Below, piece after piece: positions 1 through 10,608 of a stretch of DNA of 64,000 nt. Numbering within the stretch: position 1 is the stretch's first letter; the number at the start of each line of letters is the position of its first letter. Source of the stretch: Gammaproteobacteria bacterium (GTDB lineage Bacteria; Pseudomonadota; Gammaproteobacteria; Arenicellales; Poriferihabitantaceae); contig VYFG01000018.1 in the NCBI GenBank assembly GCA_009842505.1, positions 1 through 64,000 of the forward strand. The letters are read 5' to 3'. Both the position numbers and the translations under genes were made by a program. The notes beneath the pieces were generated by a model that saw only the letters and a program-made list of their open reading frames with translations, was not told the DNA's origin and searched no databases.

Positions 1-3
1 TAT

Positions 4-2120
<2,117 letters not shown>

Positions 2121-2234
2121 GGCGAGGGCGGAATCCGCGGATTCTAGCGTCCGCGCCGGCGATGGCAACCTTTCCGGGCGCACCCGGCGCCCCATCGTGA
2201 GCCCCGAGTTCTGTGGAATCCGCTCTTCAAACTG

Positions 2235-2242
2235 TATATTAT
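2235..2242 (+). promoter_or_regulatory. putative -10 region of the tRNA-Leu promoter
   Basis: The AT-rich string TATATTAT lies 9 to 16 bases before the mature tRNA and is followed by a GC-rich discriminator (GGCCCCG), as is common for stable-RNA promoters under stringent control. No convincing -35 element was found at 16-18 bp spacing, so the call is tentative. Confidence 0.3.
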
Positions 2243-2251
2243 CGGCCCCGT

Positions 2252-2338
2252 GCCGAGGTGGCGAAACTGGTAGACGCGTCAGACTCAAAATCTGATTGGG
2301 GCAACTCAGTGTCGGTTCGAGTCCGACCCTCGGCACCA
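2252..2338 (+). tRNA. tRNA-Leu (anticodon CAA), CCA encoded
   Basis: The acceptor arms GCCGAGG (2252) and CCTCGGC (2328) pair perfectly and are followed by A plus the encoded CCA. The anticodon stem TCAGA/TCTGA encloses loop CTCAAAA, giving anticodon CAA. A long variable arm (class II tRNA) precedes the T-arm, with stem GTCGG/CCGAC and loop TTCGAGT. It is 87 nt including CCA. No integrase or attachment-site duplication was seen next to it. Confidence 0.95.
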
Positions 2339-2378
2339 CGATCCCGGCGGCATCCCGAAGGAGCGAAGGAGAAATCTG

Positions 2379-2404
2379 AAAAAGCCGCCCGGGGGCGGCT
2401 TTTT
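2379..2404 (+). terminator. intrinsic terminator after tRNA-Leu
   Basis: GCCGCC and GGCGGC form a GC-rich stem around a short CGGG loop, flanked by A5 and T5. The A/T flanks make it functional in both directions, so it may also stop transcription arriving from the opposite strand. Confidence 0.88.
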
Positions 2405-2426
2405 CTGTGCCTGGATTCCGTGGTAC

Positions 2427-3812
2427 TCAGGCCGCCTGTGCCGTCAGCGCACGGTCGATGGCACCGACGATCTCGTCCAGGTCGCCCCGGCTGCAGACCA
2501 GTGCGGGGCTGAGGCAGAGGGTGTTGTTGTACCGGGGGAAGCTGCGCGTGGTGCGCCCGATCATGACCGCGCTCTCACGCAGGCAATGCGTCACCACCGC
2601 CGCGGCCACCGCCTCGTCCACGGGCTCCTTCGTCACCCGGTCCTGCACCAGTTCCGCGCCCACGAACAGGCCCTTTCCGCGCACGTCGCCGACCATGGGG
2701 TGCTTGTCCTTCAGTTCATGGAGGAGACCCATGAGGTACTCGCCCATCTCGTCGACGTTGTCGAGCAGGTTCTCCTGCTCGATGATGCGCATGTTTTCAA
2801 GCGCCGCCGCAGGGCCCGCGGTGCAGCCGCCGAAAGTGCTGATGTCCCGGAAGTAATGCATCGTGTCGGAAACATCGGCGAGAAATTCGCCGAACAGCTC
2901 CTCCGTGGTCACGGTCACCGAGATCGCGGCATACCCGCTGGCTACCCCCTTGGCCATGGTCACGATGTCCGGCTCGACACCGTAATGCTGGTAGCCGAAC
3001 CACTTGCCGGTCCGGCCCATGCCGCAGACCACCTCGTCAATATGGAGGAGTACGCCGTATTTCCTGCAGATCTCCTGCACGGTCTCGAAGTAGCCTTCAG
3101 GCGGCGTGATCACCCCGCCCCCGGCGGTGACGGGCTCGAGGATCAGCGACCCCACCGTGTCGGGACCTTCCCGCAGGATGACCTTCTCGATCTCTCGCGC
3201 CGCCTGCACACCGTAGTCCGGATCGTCTCCGTTCGGTGCCCGGTAGGCGAGACAGTGGGGAACCTCCACGAACCCCGGTGTGAACGGCCCGTACTGGTCC
3301 TTGCGCTGGAGCTGCCCACCGCTCGACAGCGCGGTGATGGTGGTGCCGTGATAGTCACGGTCGCGATAGAGAATCTTGTGCTTCTTGCCGCCGTTCTTCA
3401 GCGCGGCGAGCTGGCGCACCAGCTTGTAGCCCTTTTCATTGGCCTCGGAGCCCGAGTTGCTGTAGTACACCCGGCTGAGCCCCGGCATCTTTTCGGTCAG
3501 CTTTTCCGCGAACATCGCCCCCGGCACGGAACCGGCGGTATTGGCGAAATAGCACATCTTCACCAGCTGTTCGCGGACAGCATCGGCGATGGACTCCCGC
3601 CCATAGCCCACGTTCACGGTCCAGACACCGCCGGACACCGCATCCAGGTATTCCCGGCCGTTGATGTCCTTCACCCTGAGGCCCTTGCCTTCCACGATCA
3701 CCAGGGGATCGGCGTTTTCCAGGGGCTTGTGCTGGATCATGTGATGCCAGACGTGCGCCCTGTCGTCGTCGACGATCCTGGCGCTTTCGAGGCCGGCTAC
3801 TGCTTTGTTCAT
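2427..3812 (-). CDS. tpa: taurine--pyruvate aminotransferase-type class III aminotransferase
   Basis: A PLP-dependent, cytoplasmic class III (omega) aminotransferase of 461 residues. It closely resembles, from memory, the Bilophila taurine:pyruvate aminotransferase, sharing VWHH..QHK near the N-terminus and LDAVSGGVWTVNVGYGR at 57-72. Taurine plus pyruvate would give sulfoacetaldehyde plus alanine. PLP-site residues include HIDEVVCG (Asp259) and TMAKGVASGYA (Schiff-base Lys288). The start is fixed by a GGAGG site 9 bases upstream; a longer in-frame extension lacks homology. It stands alone. No sulfoacetaldehyde acetyltransferase (Xsc) or taurine importer is adjacent, so other omega-amino substrates such as beta-alanine or hypotaurine remain possible. 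Confidence 0.78.
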   Translation of the reverse strand: MNKAVAGLESARIVDDDRAHVWHHMIQHKPLENADPLVIVEGKGLRVKDINGREYLDAVSGGVWTVNVGYGRESIADAVREQLVKMCYFANTAGSVPGAMFAEKLTEKMPGLSRVYYSNSGSEANEKGYKLVRQLAALKNGGKKHKILYRDRDYHGTTITALSSGGQLQRKDQYGPFTPGFVEVPHCLAYRAPNGDDPDYGVQAAREIEKVILREGPDTVGSLILEPVTAGGGVITPPEGYFETVQEICRKYGVLLHIDEVVCGMGRTGKWFGYQHYGVEPDIVTMAKGVASGYAAISVTVTTEELFGEFLADVSDTMHYFRDISTFGGCTAGPAAALENMRIIEQENLLDNVDEMGEYLMGLLHELKDKHPMVGDVRGKGLFVGAELVQDRVTKEPVDEAVAAAVVTHCLRESAVMIGRTTRSFPRYNNTLCLSPALVCSRGDLDEIVGAIDRALTAQAA

Positions 3813-4122
3813 GAAATCTACCTCCAGTCGTACCGTCGGCACGCCGACGGATGGGATTCGTGCGCGTACTCGCAGGGTAACATAGCTTCTGGGAGAAGGT
3901 GCAGATAGGGCCAGATCGGACCGTTGCACGGTGCCAGCCCGGTGAACAGGCACCATCCCGGACACGGGCTCCAGAGTTCCGGAGACGCGCCCCAATGCGC
4001 ATTTTTCTGGCTGATCCCCGGGGACGGGGCGTAGATATCACCGTGCGGGGGCGGAAGTTGACCGTGGCCTTCCATGTATCCGCTGAATTGCCGAATACTC
4101 TGTTTCGGCCGTTGAAAGAGGA
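3813..4122. other. gene-free stretch between tpa and the antitoxin
   Basis: I see no supportable gene here. Short open frames on both strands have no recognisable domain and no ribosome binding site. It should contain the tpa promoter on the minus strand, but no clear -35/-10 pair stood out. This is where a toxin partner for the upstream antitoxin would be expected, and none is present. Confidence 0.5.
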
Positions 4123-4377
4123 TCAGTACAGTTCTACCGATGGGATGTCCGGACCGATGTGCGGCGGGTCGAAATCTGTCTCGGAGAGTCCTTTCATTGA
4201 CATGGCATCCAGAAGGCTCCGGCGCTCTCCCGCAAGCTTACAATAAGCTTCAATACTGAGCAGGACATGCGCGGGCCTTCCGCGATCGGTGATGACCACG
4301 GGACCGGAATCCGCAGCCCTCTTTGCCTTGGCAAGATCCTGATCGAATTCACAGCTGGTTAGGGTTGTGACGGTCAT
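4123..4377 (-). CDS. Phd/YefM family antitoxin, apparently orphan
   Basis: An 84-residue protein beginning MTVTTLTSCEFDQDLAKAK, with the family core GPVVITDRGRPAHVLLS at about residues 28-44. Such antitoxins bind their operator DNA through the N-terminal half and neutralise a toxin (VapC/PIN, Doc or YoeB type) with the C-terminal tail. A GGAG site 7 bases upstream supports this ATG. The toxin gene normally overlaps the antitoxin stop, but the next 300 bp have no toxin-like frame. It is either a solitary antitoxin, a decayed module, or regulates in trans. Confidence 0.8.
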   Translation of the reverse strand: MTVTTLTSCEFDQDLAKAKRAADSGPVVITDRGRPAHVLLSIEAYCKLAGERRSLLDAMSMKGLSETDFDPPHIGPDIPSVELY

Positions 4378-4779
4378 GGCGAATCTCCGGCATGGAATGC
4401 GACTGTGTTGCAACTTCTATTCGGATCGTATCATCCCCGGAACATGACATTCGCGGAATGGCAAAAGGGCTTTCATGCAATGGGCAGGTCCGGGGGCAGA
4501 CAAGTCAAACGGGTCCATGGCATCGTGCTTCGGAACCTCACCTGACTATACTGGCGCAAGTCGGGTCATGAGTTGGCAAACCGCCCGATGTCCATACAAC
4601 GGAAGTTCCGAATGACTTTGCACAGTTGCCTGTTCCCGGGTTTTGGATTGCAATCAGTCCCCTGACCAGATTCTCCATCTGCTAAATCTGAAGACCGGAA
4701 AAGTCATGCAGAATGCACCTATCGTGTCCGACCGCGTCTTGACGACTCATTGCCACCTAATGAGTACAATACCACCCCC
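4378..4779. other. intergenic region between the antitoxin gene and uvrD
   Basis: A 402 bp gap with divergent genes on each side. Near uvrD the sequence has TTGACG (4739) and TACAAT (4765), but 20 bp apart, longer than the usual 16-18. TACAAT ends only 9 bases before the uvrD ATG and no Shine-Dalgarno sequence precedes that ATG. No LexA box of the CTGT-N8-ACAG type was found, although enterobacterial uvrD has one. No small gene or RNA is evident. Confidence 0.4.
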
Positions 4780-6939
4780 ATGGACGTTTCCCATATTCTC
4801 GACCCGCTCAACGACGCCCAGCGCGAAGCGGTCACCCTGCCTCCCGGACCCGCCCTCGTGCTTGCCGGCGCCGGCAGCGGCAAGACCCGGGTCCTGACCC
4901 ACCGCATCAGCTGGCTGGTGCGGGCGGAGGAACTTTCGCCGCTCAACATACTCGCGGTCACCTTCACCAACAAGGCAGCCCGGGAAATGCGCGGGCGCAT
5001 CGAGGAGCTGCTGCAGTTTCCCACCGGCGGTATGTGGATGGGCACCTTCCACGGACTCTGCCACCGCCTGCTCAGGATGCACTGGCAGGAGGCCGGACTG
5101 CCGGAGGCCTTCGAGATCATCGACAGCGAGGACCAGCTTCGCATCGTGCGCCGGGTGCTGGCGAACCTGGACCTGGACGAGTCCCGCTGGGTGCCCCGGC
5201 AGCTGCAGTGGAACATCAACTGGCACAAGGACGAGGCGCGGCGCCCCCGTCATGTGCCGGAGAGCGCCGATTTCCACCAACAGACCCTGCTGCGCATCTT
5301 TACTGCCTATGAGGAAACCTGCCAGCGCCTGGGGCTGGTGGACTTCGCCGAGATCCTGCTGCGGACACTGGAACTGTTCAGGAACAATCAGACCATCCGT
5401 GAAACCTGGCAGCGCCGGTTCCGGCATGTGCTGGTGGACGAGTTCCAGGACACCAACACCATCCAGTACCAGTGGCTCAGGCTGCTTGCCGATACCAGCA
5501 AGAACCTGTTCGCCGTTGGGGATGATGACCAGTCGATCTACAGCTGGCGCGGAGCCAGGGTCGAGAACATGCTGTCCTTCGAGAAGGACTTTCCCGGCAC
5601 CCGGATCATCCGCCTGGAACAGAACTACCGTTCCAGCGGCCACATCCTCGCCGCCGCCAACGCGGTGATCGCCAACAACGCCGGCCGCATGGGCAAGAAT
5701 CTCTGGACCGAGGCCGGCCAGGGCAACCCGATCCGGCTCTACGGCGCCAGCAACGAGATCGACGAGGCTAGGTTCGTGGTCAACACCATCGAATCCTGGG
5801 TCCGGGACGGCAACCGGCGGGACAGCGTGGCCATCCTGTACCGCTCCAACGCCCAGTCCCGGGTGTTCGAGGAACTGCTGCTGTCGACCTCCATTCCCTA
5901 CCGTGTCTACGGCGGGCTGCGTTTCTTCGAGCGAGCGGAAGTCAAGGACGCCCTGGCCTACATGCGGCTGGTGAGCAACCGGGATTCCGATCCCTCGTTC
6001 GAGCGCGTGGTCAACCTTCCGCCCCGGGGAATCGGGGCGCGCACCCTGGAGGTGATCCGGGAGCATGCCCGGGCGGGAGCAGTGTCGATGTGGCAGGCGG
6101 CAATTCAGGTCCTGGAAAAGGGGGCTCTGCCCACCCGGTCCGGTGAAGCGGTCGGGGGCTTTCTCAAGGGGATCGACGCCATGGCCGACGATTCCCTGGA
6201 CCGGCCCCTGGCCGAACTGACCGAGCGGATTCTCGACCAGAGCGGTCTCATGGTCCACCATGCCAAGGACAAGTCGGAACGGGCCCAGGGCCGGGTGGAA
6301 AACCTGCAGGAACTGGTGACCGCAGCCAGGAACTTCATGCCGTCGGAGGCGGACGACGAGACCCCGGACATGCTGTCGATGTTCCTCACCAGCGCCGCCC
6401 TCGAGGCAGGGGAAGGTCAGTCAGAGGAATGGGAGGACTGCGTTCAGCTCATGACCATGCATTCGGCGAAGGGCCTCGAGTTTCCACTGGTCTTCCTCTG
6501 CGGCATGGAGGAAGGCCTGTTCCCCCACCAGCGGTCGCTGGAGGAACCGGGACGCATGGAGGAGGAGCGGCGCCTGTTCTACGTCGGCATGACCCGGGCC
6601 ATGGAACAGCTGTACCTGTGCCACGCGGAAATACGCCGGCTGTACGGCAGAGACCATTACACCCAGGGATCGCGCTTTCTGGGTGAGGTGCCCGCCGGGC
6701 ACCTCGAGGAAATCCGCTCACGGGCGTTCAGCAAGCCACTTCAGAGGACCTACGGCTCCACCGGGACTTCGACCTACAACGGCCTTCGGCCGGGCAGCCA
6801 TGTCCGGCATGAGAAGTTCGGCGAGGGCACGGTGGTGACCCTGGAGGGACAGGGGGAGCATGTCCGGATCCAGATCAACTTCAGCGAAGTGGGAACCAAG
6901 TGGATACTGCCGGCCTATGCCCGGCTGGAGATGGTGTGA
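4780..6939 (+). CDS. uvrD: ATP-dependent DNA helicase II
   Basis: A superfamily 1A 3'-5' helicase that removes incised oligonucleotides in nucleotide excision and mismatch repair and displaces RecA. The 719 residues match Escherichia coli UvrD almost exactly in length and begin MDVSHILDPLND, the UvrD N-terminus, which decides the start over an in-frame ATG 30 bases upstream. Walker A (AGAGSGKT) is at 29-36, Walker B (VDEFQDT) at 219-225, followed by GDDDQSIYSWRGA, the QNYRS motif and HSAKGLEF. The C-terminal Tudor-like RNA-polymerase-binding domain is present (VRHEKFGEGTVV). It is monocistronic and convergent with the next gene. Confidence 0.97.
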   Translation: MDVSHILDPLNDAQREAVTLPPGPALVLAGAGSGKTRVLTHRISWLVRAEELSPLNILAVTFTNKAAREMRGRIEELLQFPTGGMWMGTFHGLCHRLLRMHWQEAGLPEAFEIIDSEDQLRIVRRVLANLDLDESRWVPRQLQWNINWHKDEARRPRHVPESADFHQQTLLRIFTAYEETCQRLGLVDFAEILLRTLELFRNNQTIRETWQRRFRHVLVDEFQDTNTIQYQWLRLLADTSKNLFAVGDDDQSIYSWRGARVENMLSFEKDFPGTRIIRLEQNYRSSGHILAAANAVIANNAGRMGKNLWTEAGQGNPIRLYGASNEIDEARFVVNTIESWVRDGNRRDSVAILYRSNAQSRVFEELLLSTSIPYRVYGGLRFFERAEVKDALAYMRLVSNRDSDPSFERVVNLPPRGIGARTLEVIREHARAGAVSMWQAAIQVLEKGALPTRSGEAVGGFLKGIDAMADDSLDRPLAELTERILDQSGLMVHHAKDKSERAQGRVENLQELVTAARNFMPSEADDETPDMLSMFLTSAALEAGEGQSEEWEDCVQLMTMHSAKGLEFPLVFLCGMEEGLFPHQRSLEEPGRMEEERRLFYVGMTRAMEQLYLCHAEIRRLYGRDHYTQGSRFLGEVPAGHLEEIRSRAFSKPLQRTYGSTGTSTYNGLRPGSHVRHEKFGEGTVVTLEGQGEHVRIQINFSEVGTKWILPAYARLEMV

Positions 6940-7017
6940 GGCCTGCCCTAATCCCGGGCAAGCCGTAAACGCGAATGACCGCCGCTGCCTCCGTGGCGCA
7001 GCGGGGCTTGCCGGGAT

Positions 7018-7245
7018 TCAGGCCGCGTCCTTTTGCTTTTGTTCGAAGCGGTGTCCTTCGGGCTGCTGTTCGAGCATGTGGGGCTCCGCCGGTTCGATCT
7101 CCACCGCCAGCCAGTGGAAACAGGGTTCGCTCACCCTGTACGGCCTCAGCGGCGCCGTGATCAACTCCGGATGCTCATACAGCATTTCGTCGGTCACCGG
7201 GATGAACACCTTGTGCGAAGGCAATGCTTCGGAAACGAGAGGCAT
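7018..7245 (-). CDS. small conserved-looking hypothetical protein
   Basis: A 75-residue protein with a patterned central region (KVFIPVTDEMLYEHPEL, then PCFHWLAVEIE) and an acidic/basic hydrophilic tail; no signal peptide or membrane segment. I do not recognise a domain. Coding character, a normal ATG and its placement in an otherwise empty gap argue that it is real. The ribosome binding site is weak (GGTAG about 11 bases upstream). Convergent with uvrD. Confidence 0.5.
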   Translation of the reverse strand: MPLVSEALPSHKVFIPVTDEMLYEHPELITAPLRPYRVSEPCFHWLAVEIEPAEPHMLEQQPEGHRFEQKQKDAA

Positions 7246-7696
7246 GTGCTTGCTACCAGTTGCTACCTTATTTCTAGACCAGCGTGAATTACACTCCCGC
7301 GCGGTGGTGCGGAATAAGGAGAAATCATGGTATTTTGGTGGCAGTTACGGGTTTCATAGCCCCATGCGGGACCCGGCCAGGGCAATCCCGCCGGAAACGT
7401 CCGTGACGCCGGGCCGCGCATCCTAAACCGTACCGCCGGGCCGATCCCCACCCCCCCCGACAGGAAGACCCGCGGCGCCCCATTGCCAACCTGAAACAGC
7501 GTCCGGGGACGGAGGGCCGCCCTGCGGTGAGATGCCGGAGCAGGAGGCGGTCTGATCCCCTCGGACGTCCGCCCTCACCCGGGGCGCAATTCATGGCAAT
7601 CCGGTGACAGTTTGCGGGGTTTCCGGGGAAGTCTGTCGATGGGGGAAAGGCATCCGGTATACTTTCAGTCCGAAACCACGGGTTCAGTCATACCGA
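7246..7696. other. gene-poor stretch upstream of the response regulator
   Basis: A 451 bp region holding no full-length gene. It contains a ten-codon frame at 7327-7359 behind a strong AAGGAG, and a C-rich tract near 7447. TATACT at 7658 could be the -10 of the response-regulator promoter, but the -35 is poor. Longer frames on the minus strand are arginine-rich shadows without start signals. Confidence 0.4.
7327..7359 (+). other. ten-codon mini-ORF with strong ribosome binding site
   Basis: ATG lies 5 bases after AAGGAG and encodes MVFWWQLRVS before TAG. It has two adjacent Trp codons, reminiscent of leader peptides. A GCGGGA/TCCCGC inverted repeat (7366-7371, 7386-7391) follows, but there is no T-run and no tryptophan gene downstream. 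Translation is not demonstrated; this could be chance. Confidence 0.2.
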
Positions 7697-8392
7697 ATGT
7701 CCAGAACCATCGCCATCGTCGAGGATGACGTCGACCAGCGGGAAAACTACGCCGACGCACTGAAATCCCAGGGCTACGCAATCCAGGTGTACGGGAACCG
7801 CGCCGACGCCAGCGCGGGATTCCGCCGCTCGCTGCCGGATCTCGCCATTCTCGATATCATGCTTGAGAACGACATGGACGGCGGTTTCGATCTCTGCCGG
7901 GAACTCAGGCAGCAGTCCCCCAAGCTTCCGATCATTTTTCTGACTGCCAGGGACAGCGACATCGACCGGATTTCCGGGCTCCGGCTGGATGCCTGGGACT
8001 ACATCACCAAGCCGGTGAACCTCCAGTTTCTGGCGGTGCGGGTCTCTTCCCTGTTCCGGATGGCATCCACGATCCAGAACTCCTCGCAGCTGCCCGCCGC
8101 GATGGTGCTGGGGGACCTGGAGCTGGACCAGAACAGCATGTCGGTGAGCTGGAAGGGTCAGTTGCTCAGTTTCACCCTGACGGAGTTCTGGCTGACCGAC
8201 GCCCTCGCCCGCCACCCGGGCCATGTCAAGACCTATGAGGCGCTGATGCAGACCACGCGCCAGAGCTACGTGGAGAAGAACACCATCAACGGCTACGTCC
8301 GGCGCGTGCGCAAGAAGTTCAAGGAAGTGGACCCCGGCTTCAACAAGATCCAGACCGTGTTCGGTGTCGGATACCGCTGGCAGGCCGATTGA
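7697..8392 (+). CDS. OmpR-type response regulator, PdsR-like (dedicated sortase system regulator family)
   Basis: A 231-residue cytoplasmic DNA-binding regulator. The receiver domain (about 1-120) carries the acidic pair at 10-11, the phosphorylation site Asp53 (ILDIM), FLTARDSD, and the conserved Lys in ITKPV. The C-terminal winged helix (about 135-231) includes FTLTEFWLTDALARHPGHVK and TVFGVGYRW. The N-terminus MSRTIAIVED..Q.ENYADAL and the phrase ARHPGHVK match, from memory, the response regulator of the proteobacterial dedicated sortase system (PdsR). No sortase, PdsK-type kinase or OmpA-like partner is nearby, so it is an orphan here. The start was chosen at the ATG beginning this conserved N-terminus. 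Confidence 0.8.
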   Translation: MSRTIAIVEDDVDQRENYADALKSQGYAIQVYGNRADASAGFRRSLPDLAILDIMLENDMDGGFDLCRELRQQSPKLPIIFLTARDSDIDRISGLRLDAWDYITKPVNLQFLAVRVSSLFRMASTIQNSSQLPAAMVLGDLELDQNSMSVSWKGQLLSFTLTEFWLTDALARHPGHVKTYEALMQTTRQSYVEKNTINGYVRRVRKKFKEVDPGFNKIQTVFGVGYRWQAD

Positions 8393-8454
8393 GCCCGAAC
8401 CGTATCGGGTCACGCCTCCCTGACCATCCGGGTCTAGCGCAACGATAGCTACAG

Positions 8455-10560
8455 ATGGACGTACAAGGACCCGGGAACTGGATCAACGGAACCTGTCCCC
8501 ACGACTGCCCGGATGCCTGCGGCATCCGTACCCGGGTGGAACAGGGACGCGCCGTCGCCTTCGAGGCCCAGCCGGAACATCCTGTCGCCGACGGATGGCT
8601 CTGTGCCAAGGTGAACCCCTATCTTGAGCGTGTCTACCATGCCGATCGGCTGACCACACCCCTGCGCCGGACGGGCCGCCGGGGGTCGGGGCAGTGGCAG
8701 GCTGTCAGCTGGAAGGAAGCCATCGGGGAAATCGCCGAACGCTGGCAGGGCCTGATCGCGTCCCATGGACCGGAAAGTATCCTGCCCTACAGCTACAGCG
8801 GCACGCTGGGACTGGTGCAGATGACCGTCGCCGGCAGCCGGTTCTGGAATCGCCTGGGAGCCAGCCGCCTGGAGCGGTCCATCTGCATGGCGGGCAGCCG
8901 GCACGCCGTGCGCGCCACACTGGGCAAACGCATGAGCCCGCCGTATCACCACGTGCTCGACTCGCGTCTGCTGATTTTCTGGGGGCACAACCCAGTCAGC
9001 ACCGCGCCCCACCTCATGCCATTCGTCCGCCGCGCGCGCCGCCAGGGATGCCGGGTCGTGGTGATCGATCCCGTCAGGAGCCGGAGCGCGCGGGGTTCGG
9101 ACCTGCACCTGCGCCCCCGACCCGGCACGGACGGACTGCTGGCGCTGGGCATCGCGAAGATCCTGGCCGAAGACAACCTGGTGGATGAGGAATGGCTCGC
9201 CGGCCACGCCCATGGCTGGCCCGCATTCCGGCGCAGGATCGCGTCCCTGGACCTGGCGTCCGTGATCTCCGAAACCGGTATCTCCGGCAAACAGCTGCGC
9301 CGCCTCGCGCACTGGCTGGGTTCCTCGCATCCCGCCATGATCCGGCTGGGCGACGCCATCAACCGGCACACCAACGCGGGCCAGACTGTCCGCGCCATTG
9401 CCTGCCTGCCGGCACTGGTCGGGCAGTACGGTGTCCGCGGCGGCGGCCTTGGAAGTTCCACCGGGGACTGGTTCACCTGGGATGACGAGGCCATCAACCG
9501 CTGGGCCGAATGCCCGCCTCCCGGCAGGATCGTGAACATGAACCGCCTGGGCGCCGCGTTGTGCGGCGAAGTCGGGGATCCCCCCATCCGCTCCCTGTTC
9601 GTCTTCGGCGCCAACCCCATGGTTTCCGCACCCAACAGCGCCCTGGTGGAAAAGGGGCTGCTAAGAGAGGATCTGTTCACGGTGGTGCATGACCTGTTCA
9701 TGACGGATACGGCCACACTGGCGGACCTGGTGCTTCCCGCCACATCGCAGCTGGAGCAGGAGGACCTGCACCGGGGTTATGGCCATACGCTGTTGGGTTA
9801 CAACCATCCGGCGATACGCCCGGCGGGCGAATCCAGGAGCAACTGGGAGACGATGCAGCTGCTTTCCCGGGCCATGGGATTCGGTGAGTCGTGGCTGTAC
9901 GAATCCCCGGCAGAAGTCGTCGACGGAATACTCCGGGCGACGGCAGTCACCGAGCCGCCCCTTCGGGGGATCACGCTGCGAAAGCTTCGGCAGAACGGGT
10001 TTGTCGCCTACGCCGACGGGGATGAAGTGCCATTCGCCGACGGGGAATTCGCGACGCCCAGTGGCCGCGTCGAGCTGGATTCTTCCGCCTACTCCGATTG
10101 CGGCCTTAACGGTGTGCCGGACGGCAGCACCGCCACGCCCCGGGAAGATACTCCCCCGGGCTGCAACCCTGCTGACGGACTGCACCTGCTGTCACCCGCC
10201 GCCCACCATTTCGTGAATTCCAGCATGGCCAACCAGGCGGCCCTCGTCCGCCGTGAACGGGAAGCGTCGGTGATGCTGCATCCGGCAGATGCGACATCCC
10301 GCAGCCTGGAAGCGGGCGGCCGGGTGAAAGTATTCAATACCCGGGGCCATTGTTATCGCACCGTCACTGTCAGCGAGGACACATTGCCCGGTGTTGCGGT
10401 GGCGACCAACGGATTCTGGCAGGGTGAGGACAGCATGCAATCGATCAACCGGACCACGTCGGACCGCCTGGCGGATGTCGCCGGACAAAGCACGTTTCAC
10501 AGTAACCGGGTCTGGGTGGTCCCAGACGGTATGGAAACCGGGGAAGAATCGGAAACCTGA
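8455..10560 (+). CDS. molybdopterin-dependent oxidoreductase (DMSO reductase superfamily)
   Basis: A 701-residue soluble catalytic subunit that would bind bis-MGD molybdenum and one [4Fe-4S] cluster. Cluster ligands are visible as Cys14, Cys18, Cys22 and Cys50 (CPHDCPDAC, WLCAK). Molybdopterin-oxidoreductase segments include SICMAGSRHA, FWGHNP, VVVIDPVRS, VFGANPMVSAPN and DLVLPATSQLEQ. The C-terminal molydopterin dinucleotide-binding barrel starts near residue 560. There is no Tat signal and no adjacent iron-sulfur or membrane subunit, so it is probably cytoplasmic and works with a separate electron partner. Substrate unknown; assimilatory nitrate reductase, biotin-sulfoxide reductase or a thiol-type reductase cannot be separated by eye. 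Confidence 0.82.
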   Translation: MDVQGPGNWINGTCPHDCPDACGIRTRVEQGRAVAFEAQPEHPVADGWLCAKVNPYLERVYHADRLTTPLRRTGRRGSGQWQAVSWKEAIGEIAERWQGLIASHGPESILPYSYSGTLGLVQMTVAGSRFWNRLGASRLERSICMAGSRHAVRATLGKRMSPPYHHVLDSRLLIFWGHNPVSTAPHLMPFVRRARRQGCRVVVIDPVRSRSARGSDLHLRPRPGTDGLLALGIAKILAEDNLVDEEWLAGHAHGWPAFRRRIASLDLASVISETGISGKQLRRLAHWLGSSHPAMIRLGDAINRHTNAGQTVRAIACLPALVGQYGVRGGGLGSSTGDWFTWDDEAINRWAECPPPGRIVNMNRLGAALCGEVGDPPIRSLFVFGANPMVSAPNSALVEKGLLREDLFTVVHDLFMTDTATLADLVLPATSQLEQEDLHRGYGHTLLGYNHPAIRPAGESRSNWETMQLLSRAMGFGESWLYESPAEVVDGILRATAVTEPPLRGITLRKLRQNGFVAYADGDEVPFADGEFATPSGRVELDSSAYSDCGLNGVPDGSTATPREDTPPGCNPADGLHLLSPAAHHFVNSSMANQAALVRREREASVMLHPADATSRSLEAGGRVKVFNTRGHCYRTVTVSEDTLPGVAVATNGFWQGEDSMQSINRTTSDRLADVAGQSTFHSNRVWVVPDGMETGEESET

Positions 10561-10608
10561 ATCCGGCAGCCCCACGACGCAGACGGGCCGGAATGCCCGT
10601 TCATGGCA

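Noticed and set aside
2586-3908. A 440-codon plus-strand frame opposite the tpa gene
   Set aside because: Antisense to a well-conserved aminotransferase; composition is that of a shadow frame.
3818-4075. An 85-codon frame after the antitoxin as a possible toxin
   Set aside because: It does not overlap the antitoxin stop, lacks a ribosome site, and shows no PIN, Doc, RelE or YoeB pattern; Pro/Trp-rich composition looks non-coding.
2252-4122. Genomic island inserted at tRNA-Leu
   Set aside because: No integrase, no repeat of the tRNA 3' end and no mobile genes follow; the neighbouring gene composition is ordinary.
4600-4780. LexA (SOS) box in front of uvrD
   Set aside because: No CTGT-N8-ACAG or close variant was found in the upstream region.
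7325-7594. 89-codon minus-strand frame in the gap before the response regulator
   Set aside because: Arginine/glycine-rich low-complexity translation, no ribosome site and no recognisable domain.
8455-10560. Formate dehydrogenase alpha subunit
   Set aside because: No selenocysteine-type TGA or convincing active-site Cys context and no partner subunits; only the broad molybdopterin oxidoreductase call is supported.
10583-10600. ACGGGC/GCCCGT repeat as a terminator between the molybdopterin gene and the DMT exporter
   Set aside because: Only a 6 bp stem with no T-run on either strand, so too weak to call.
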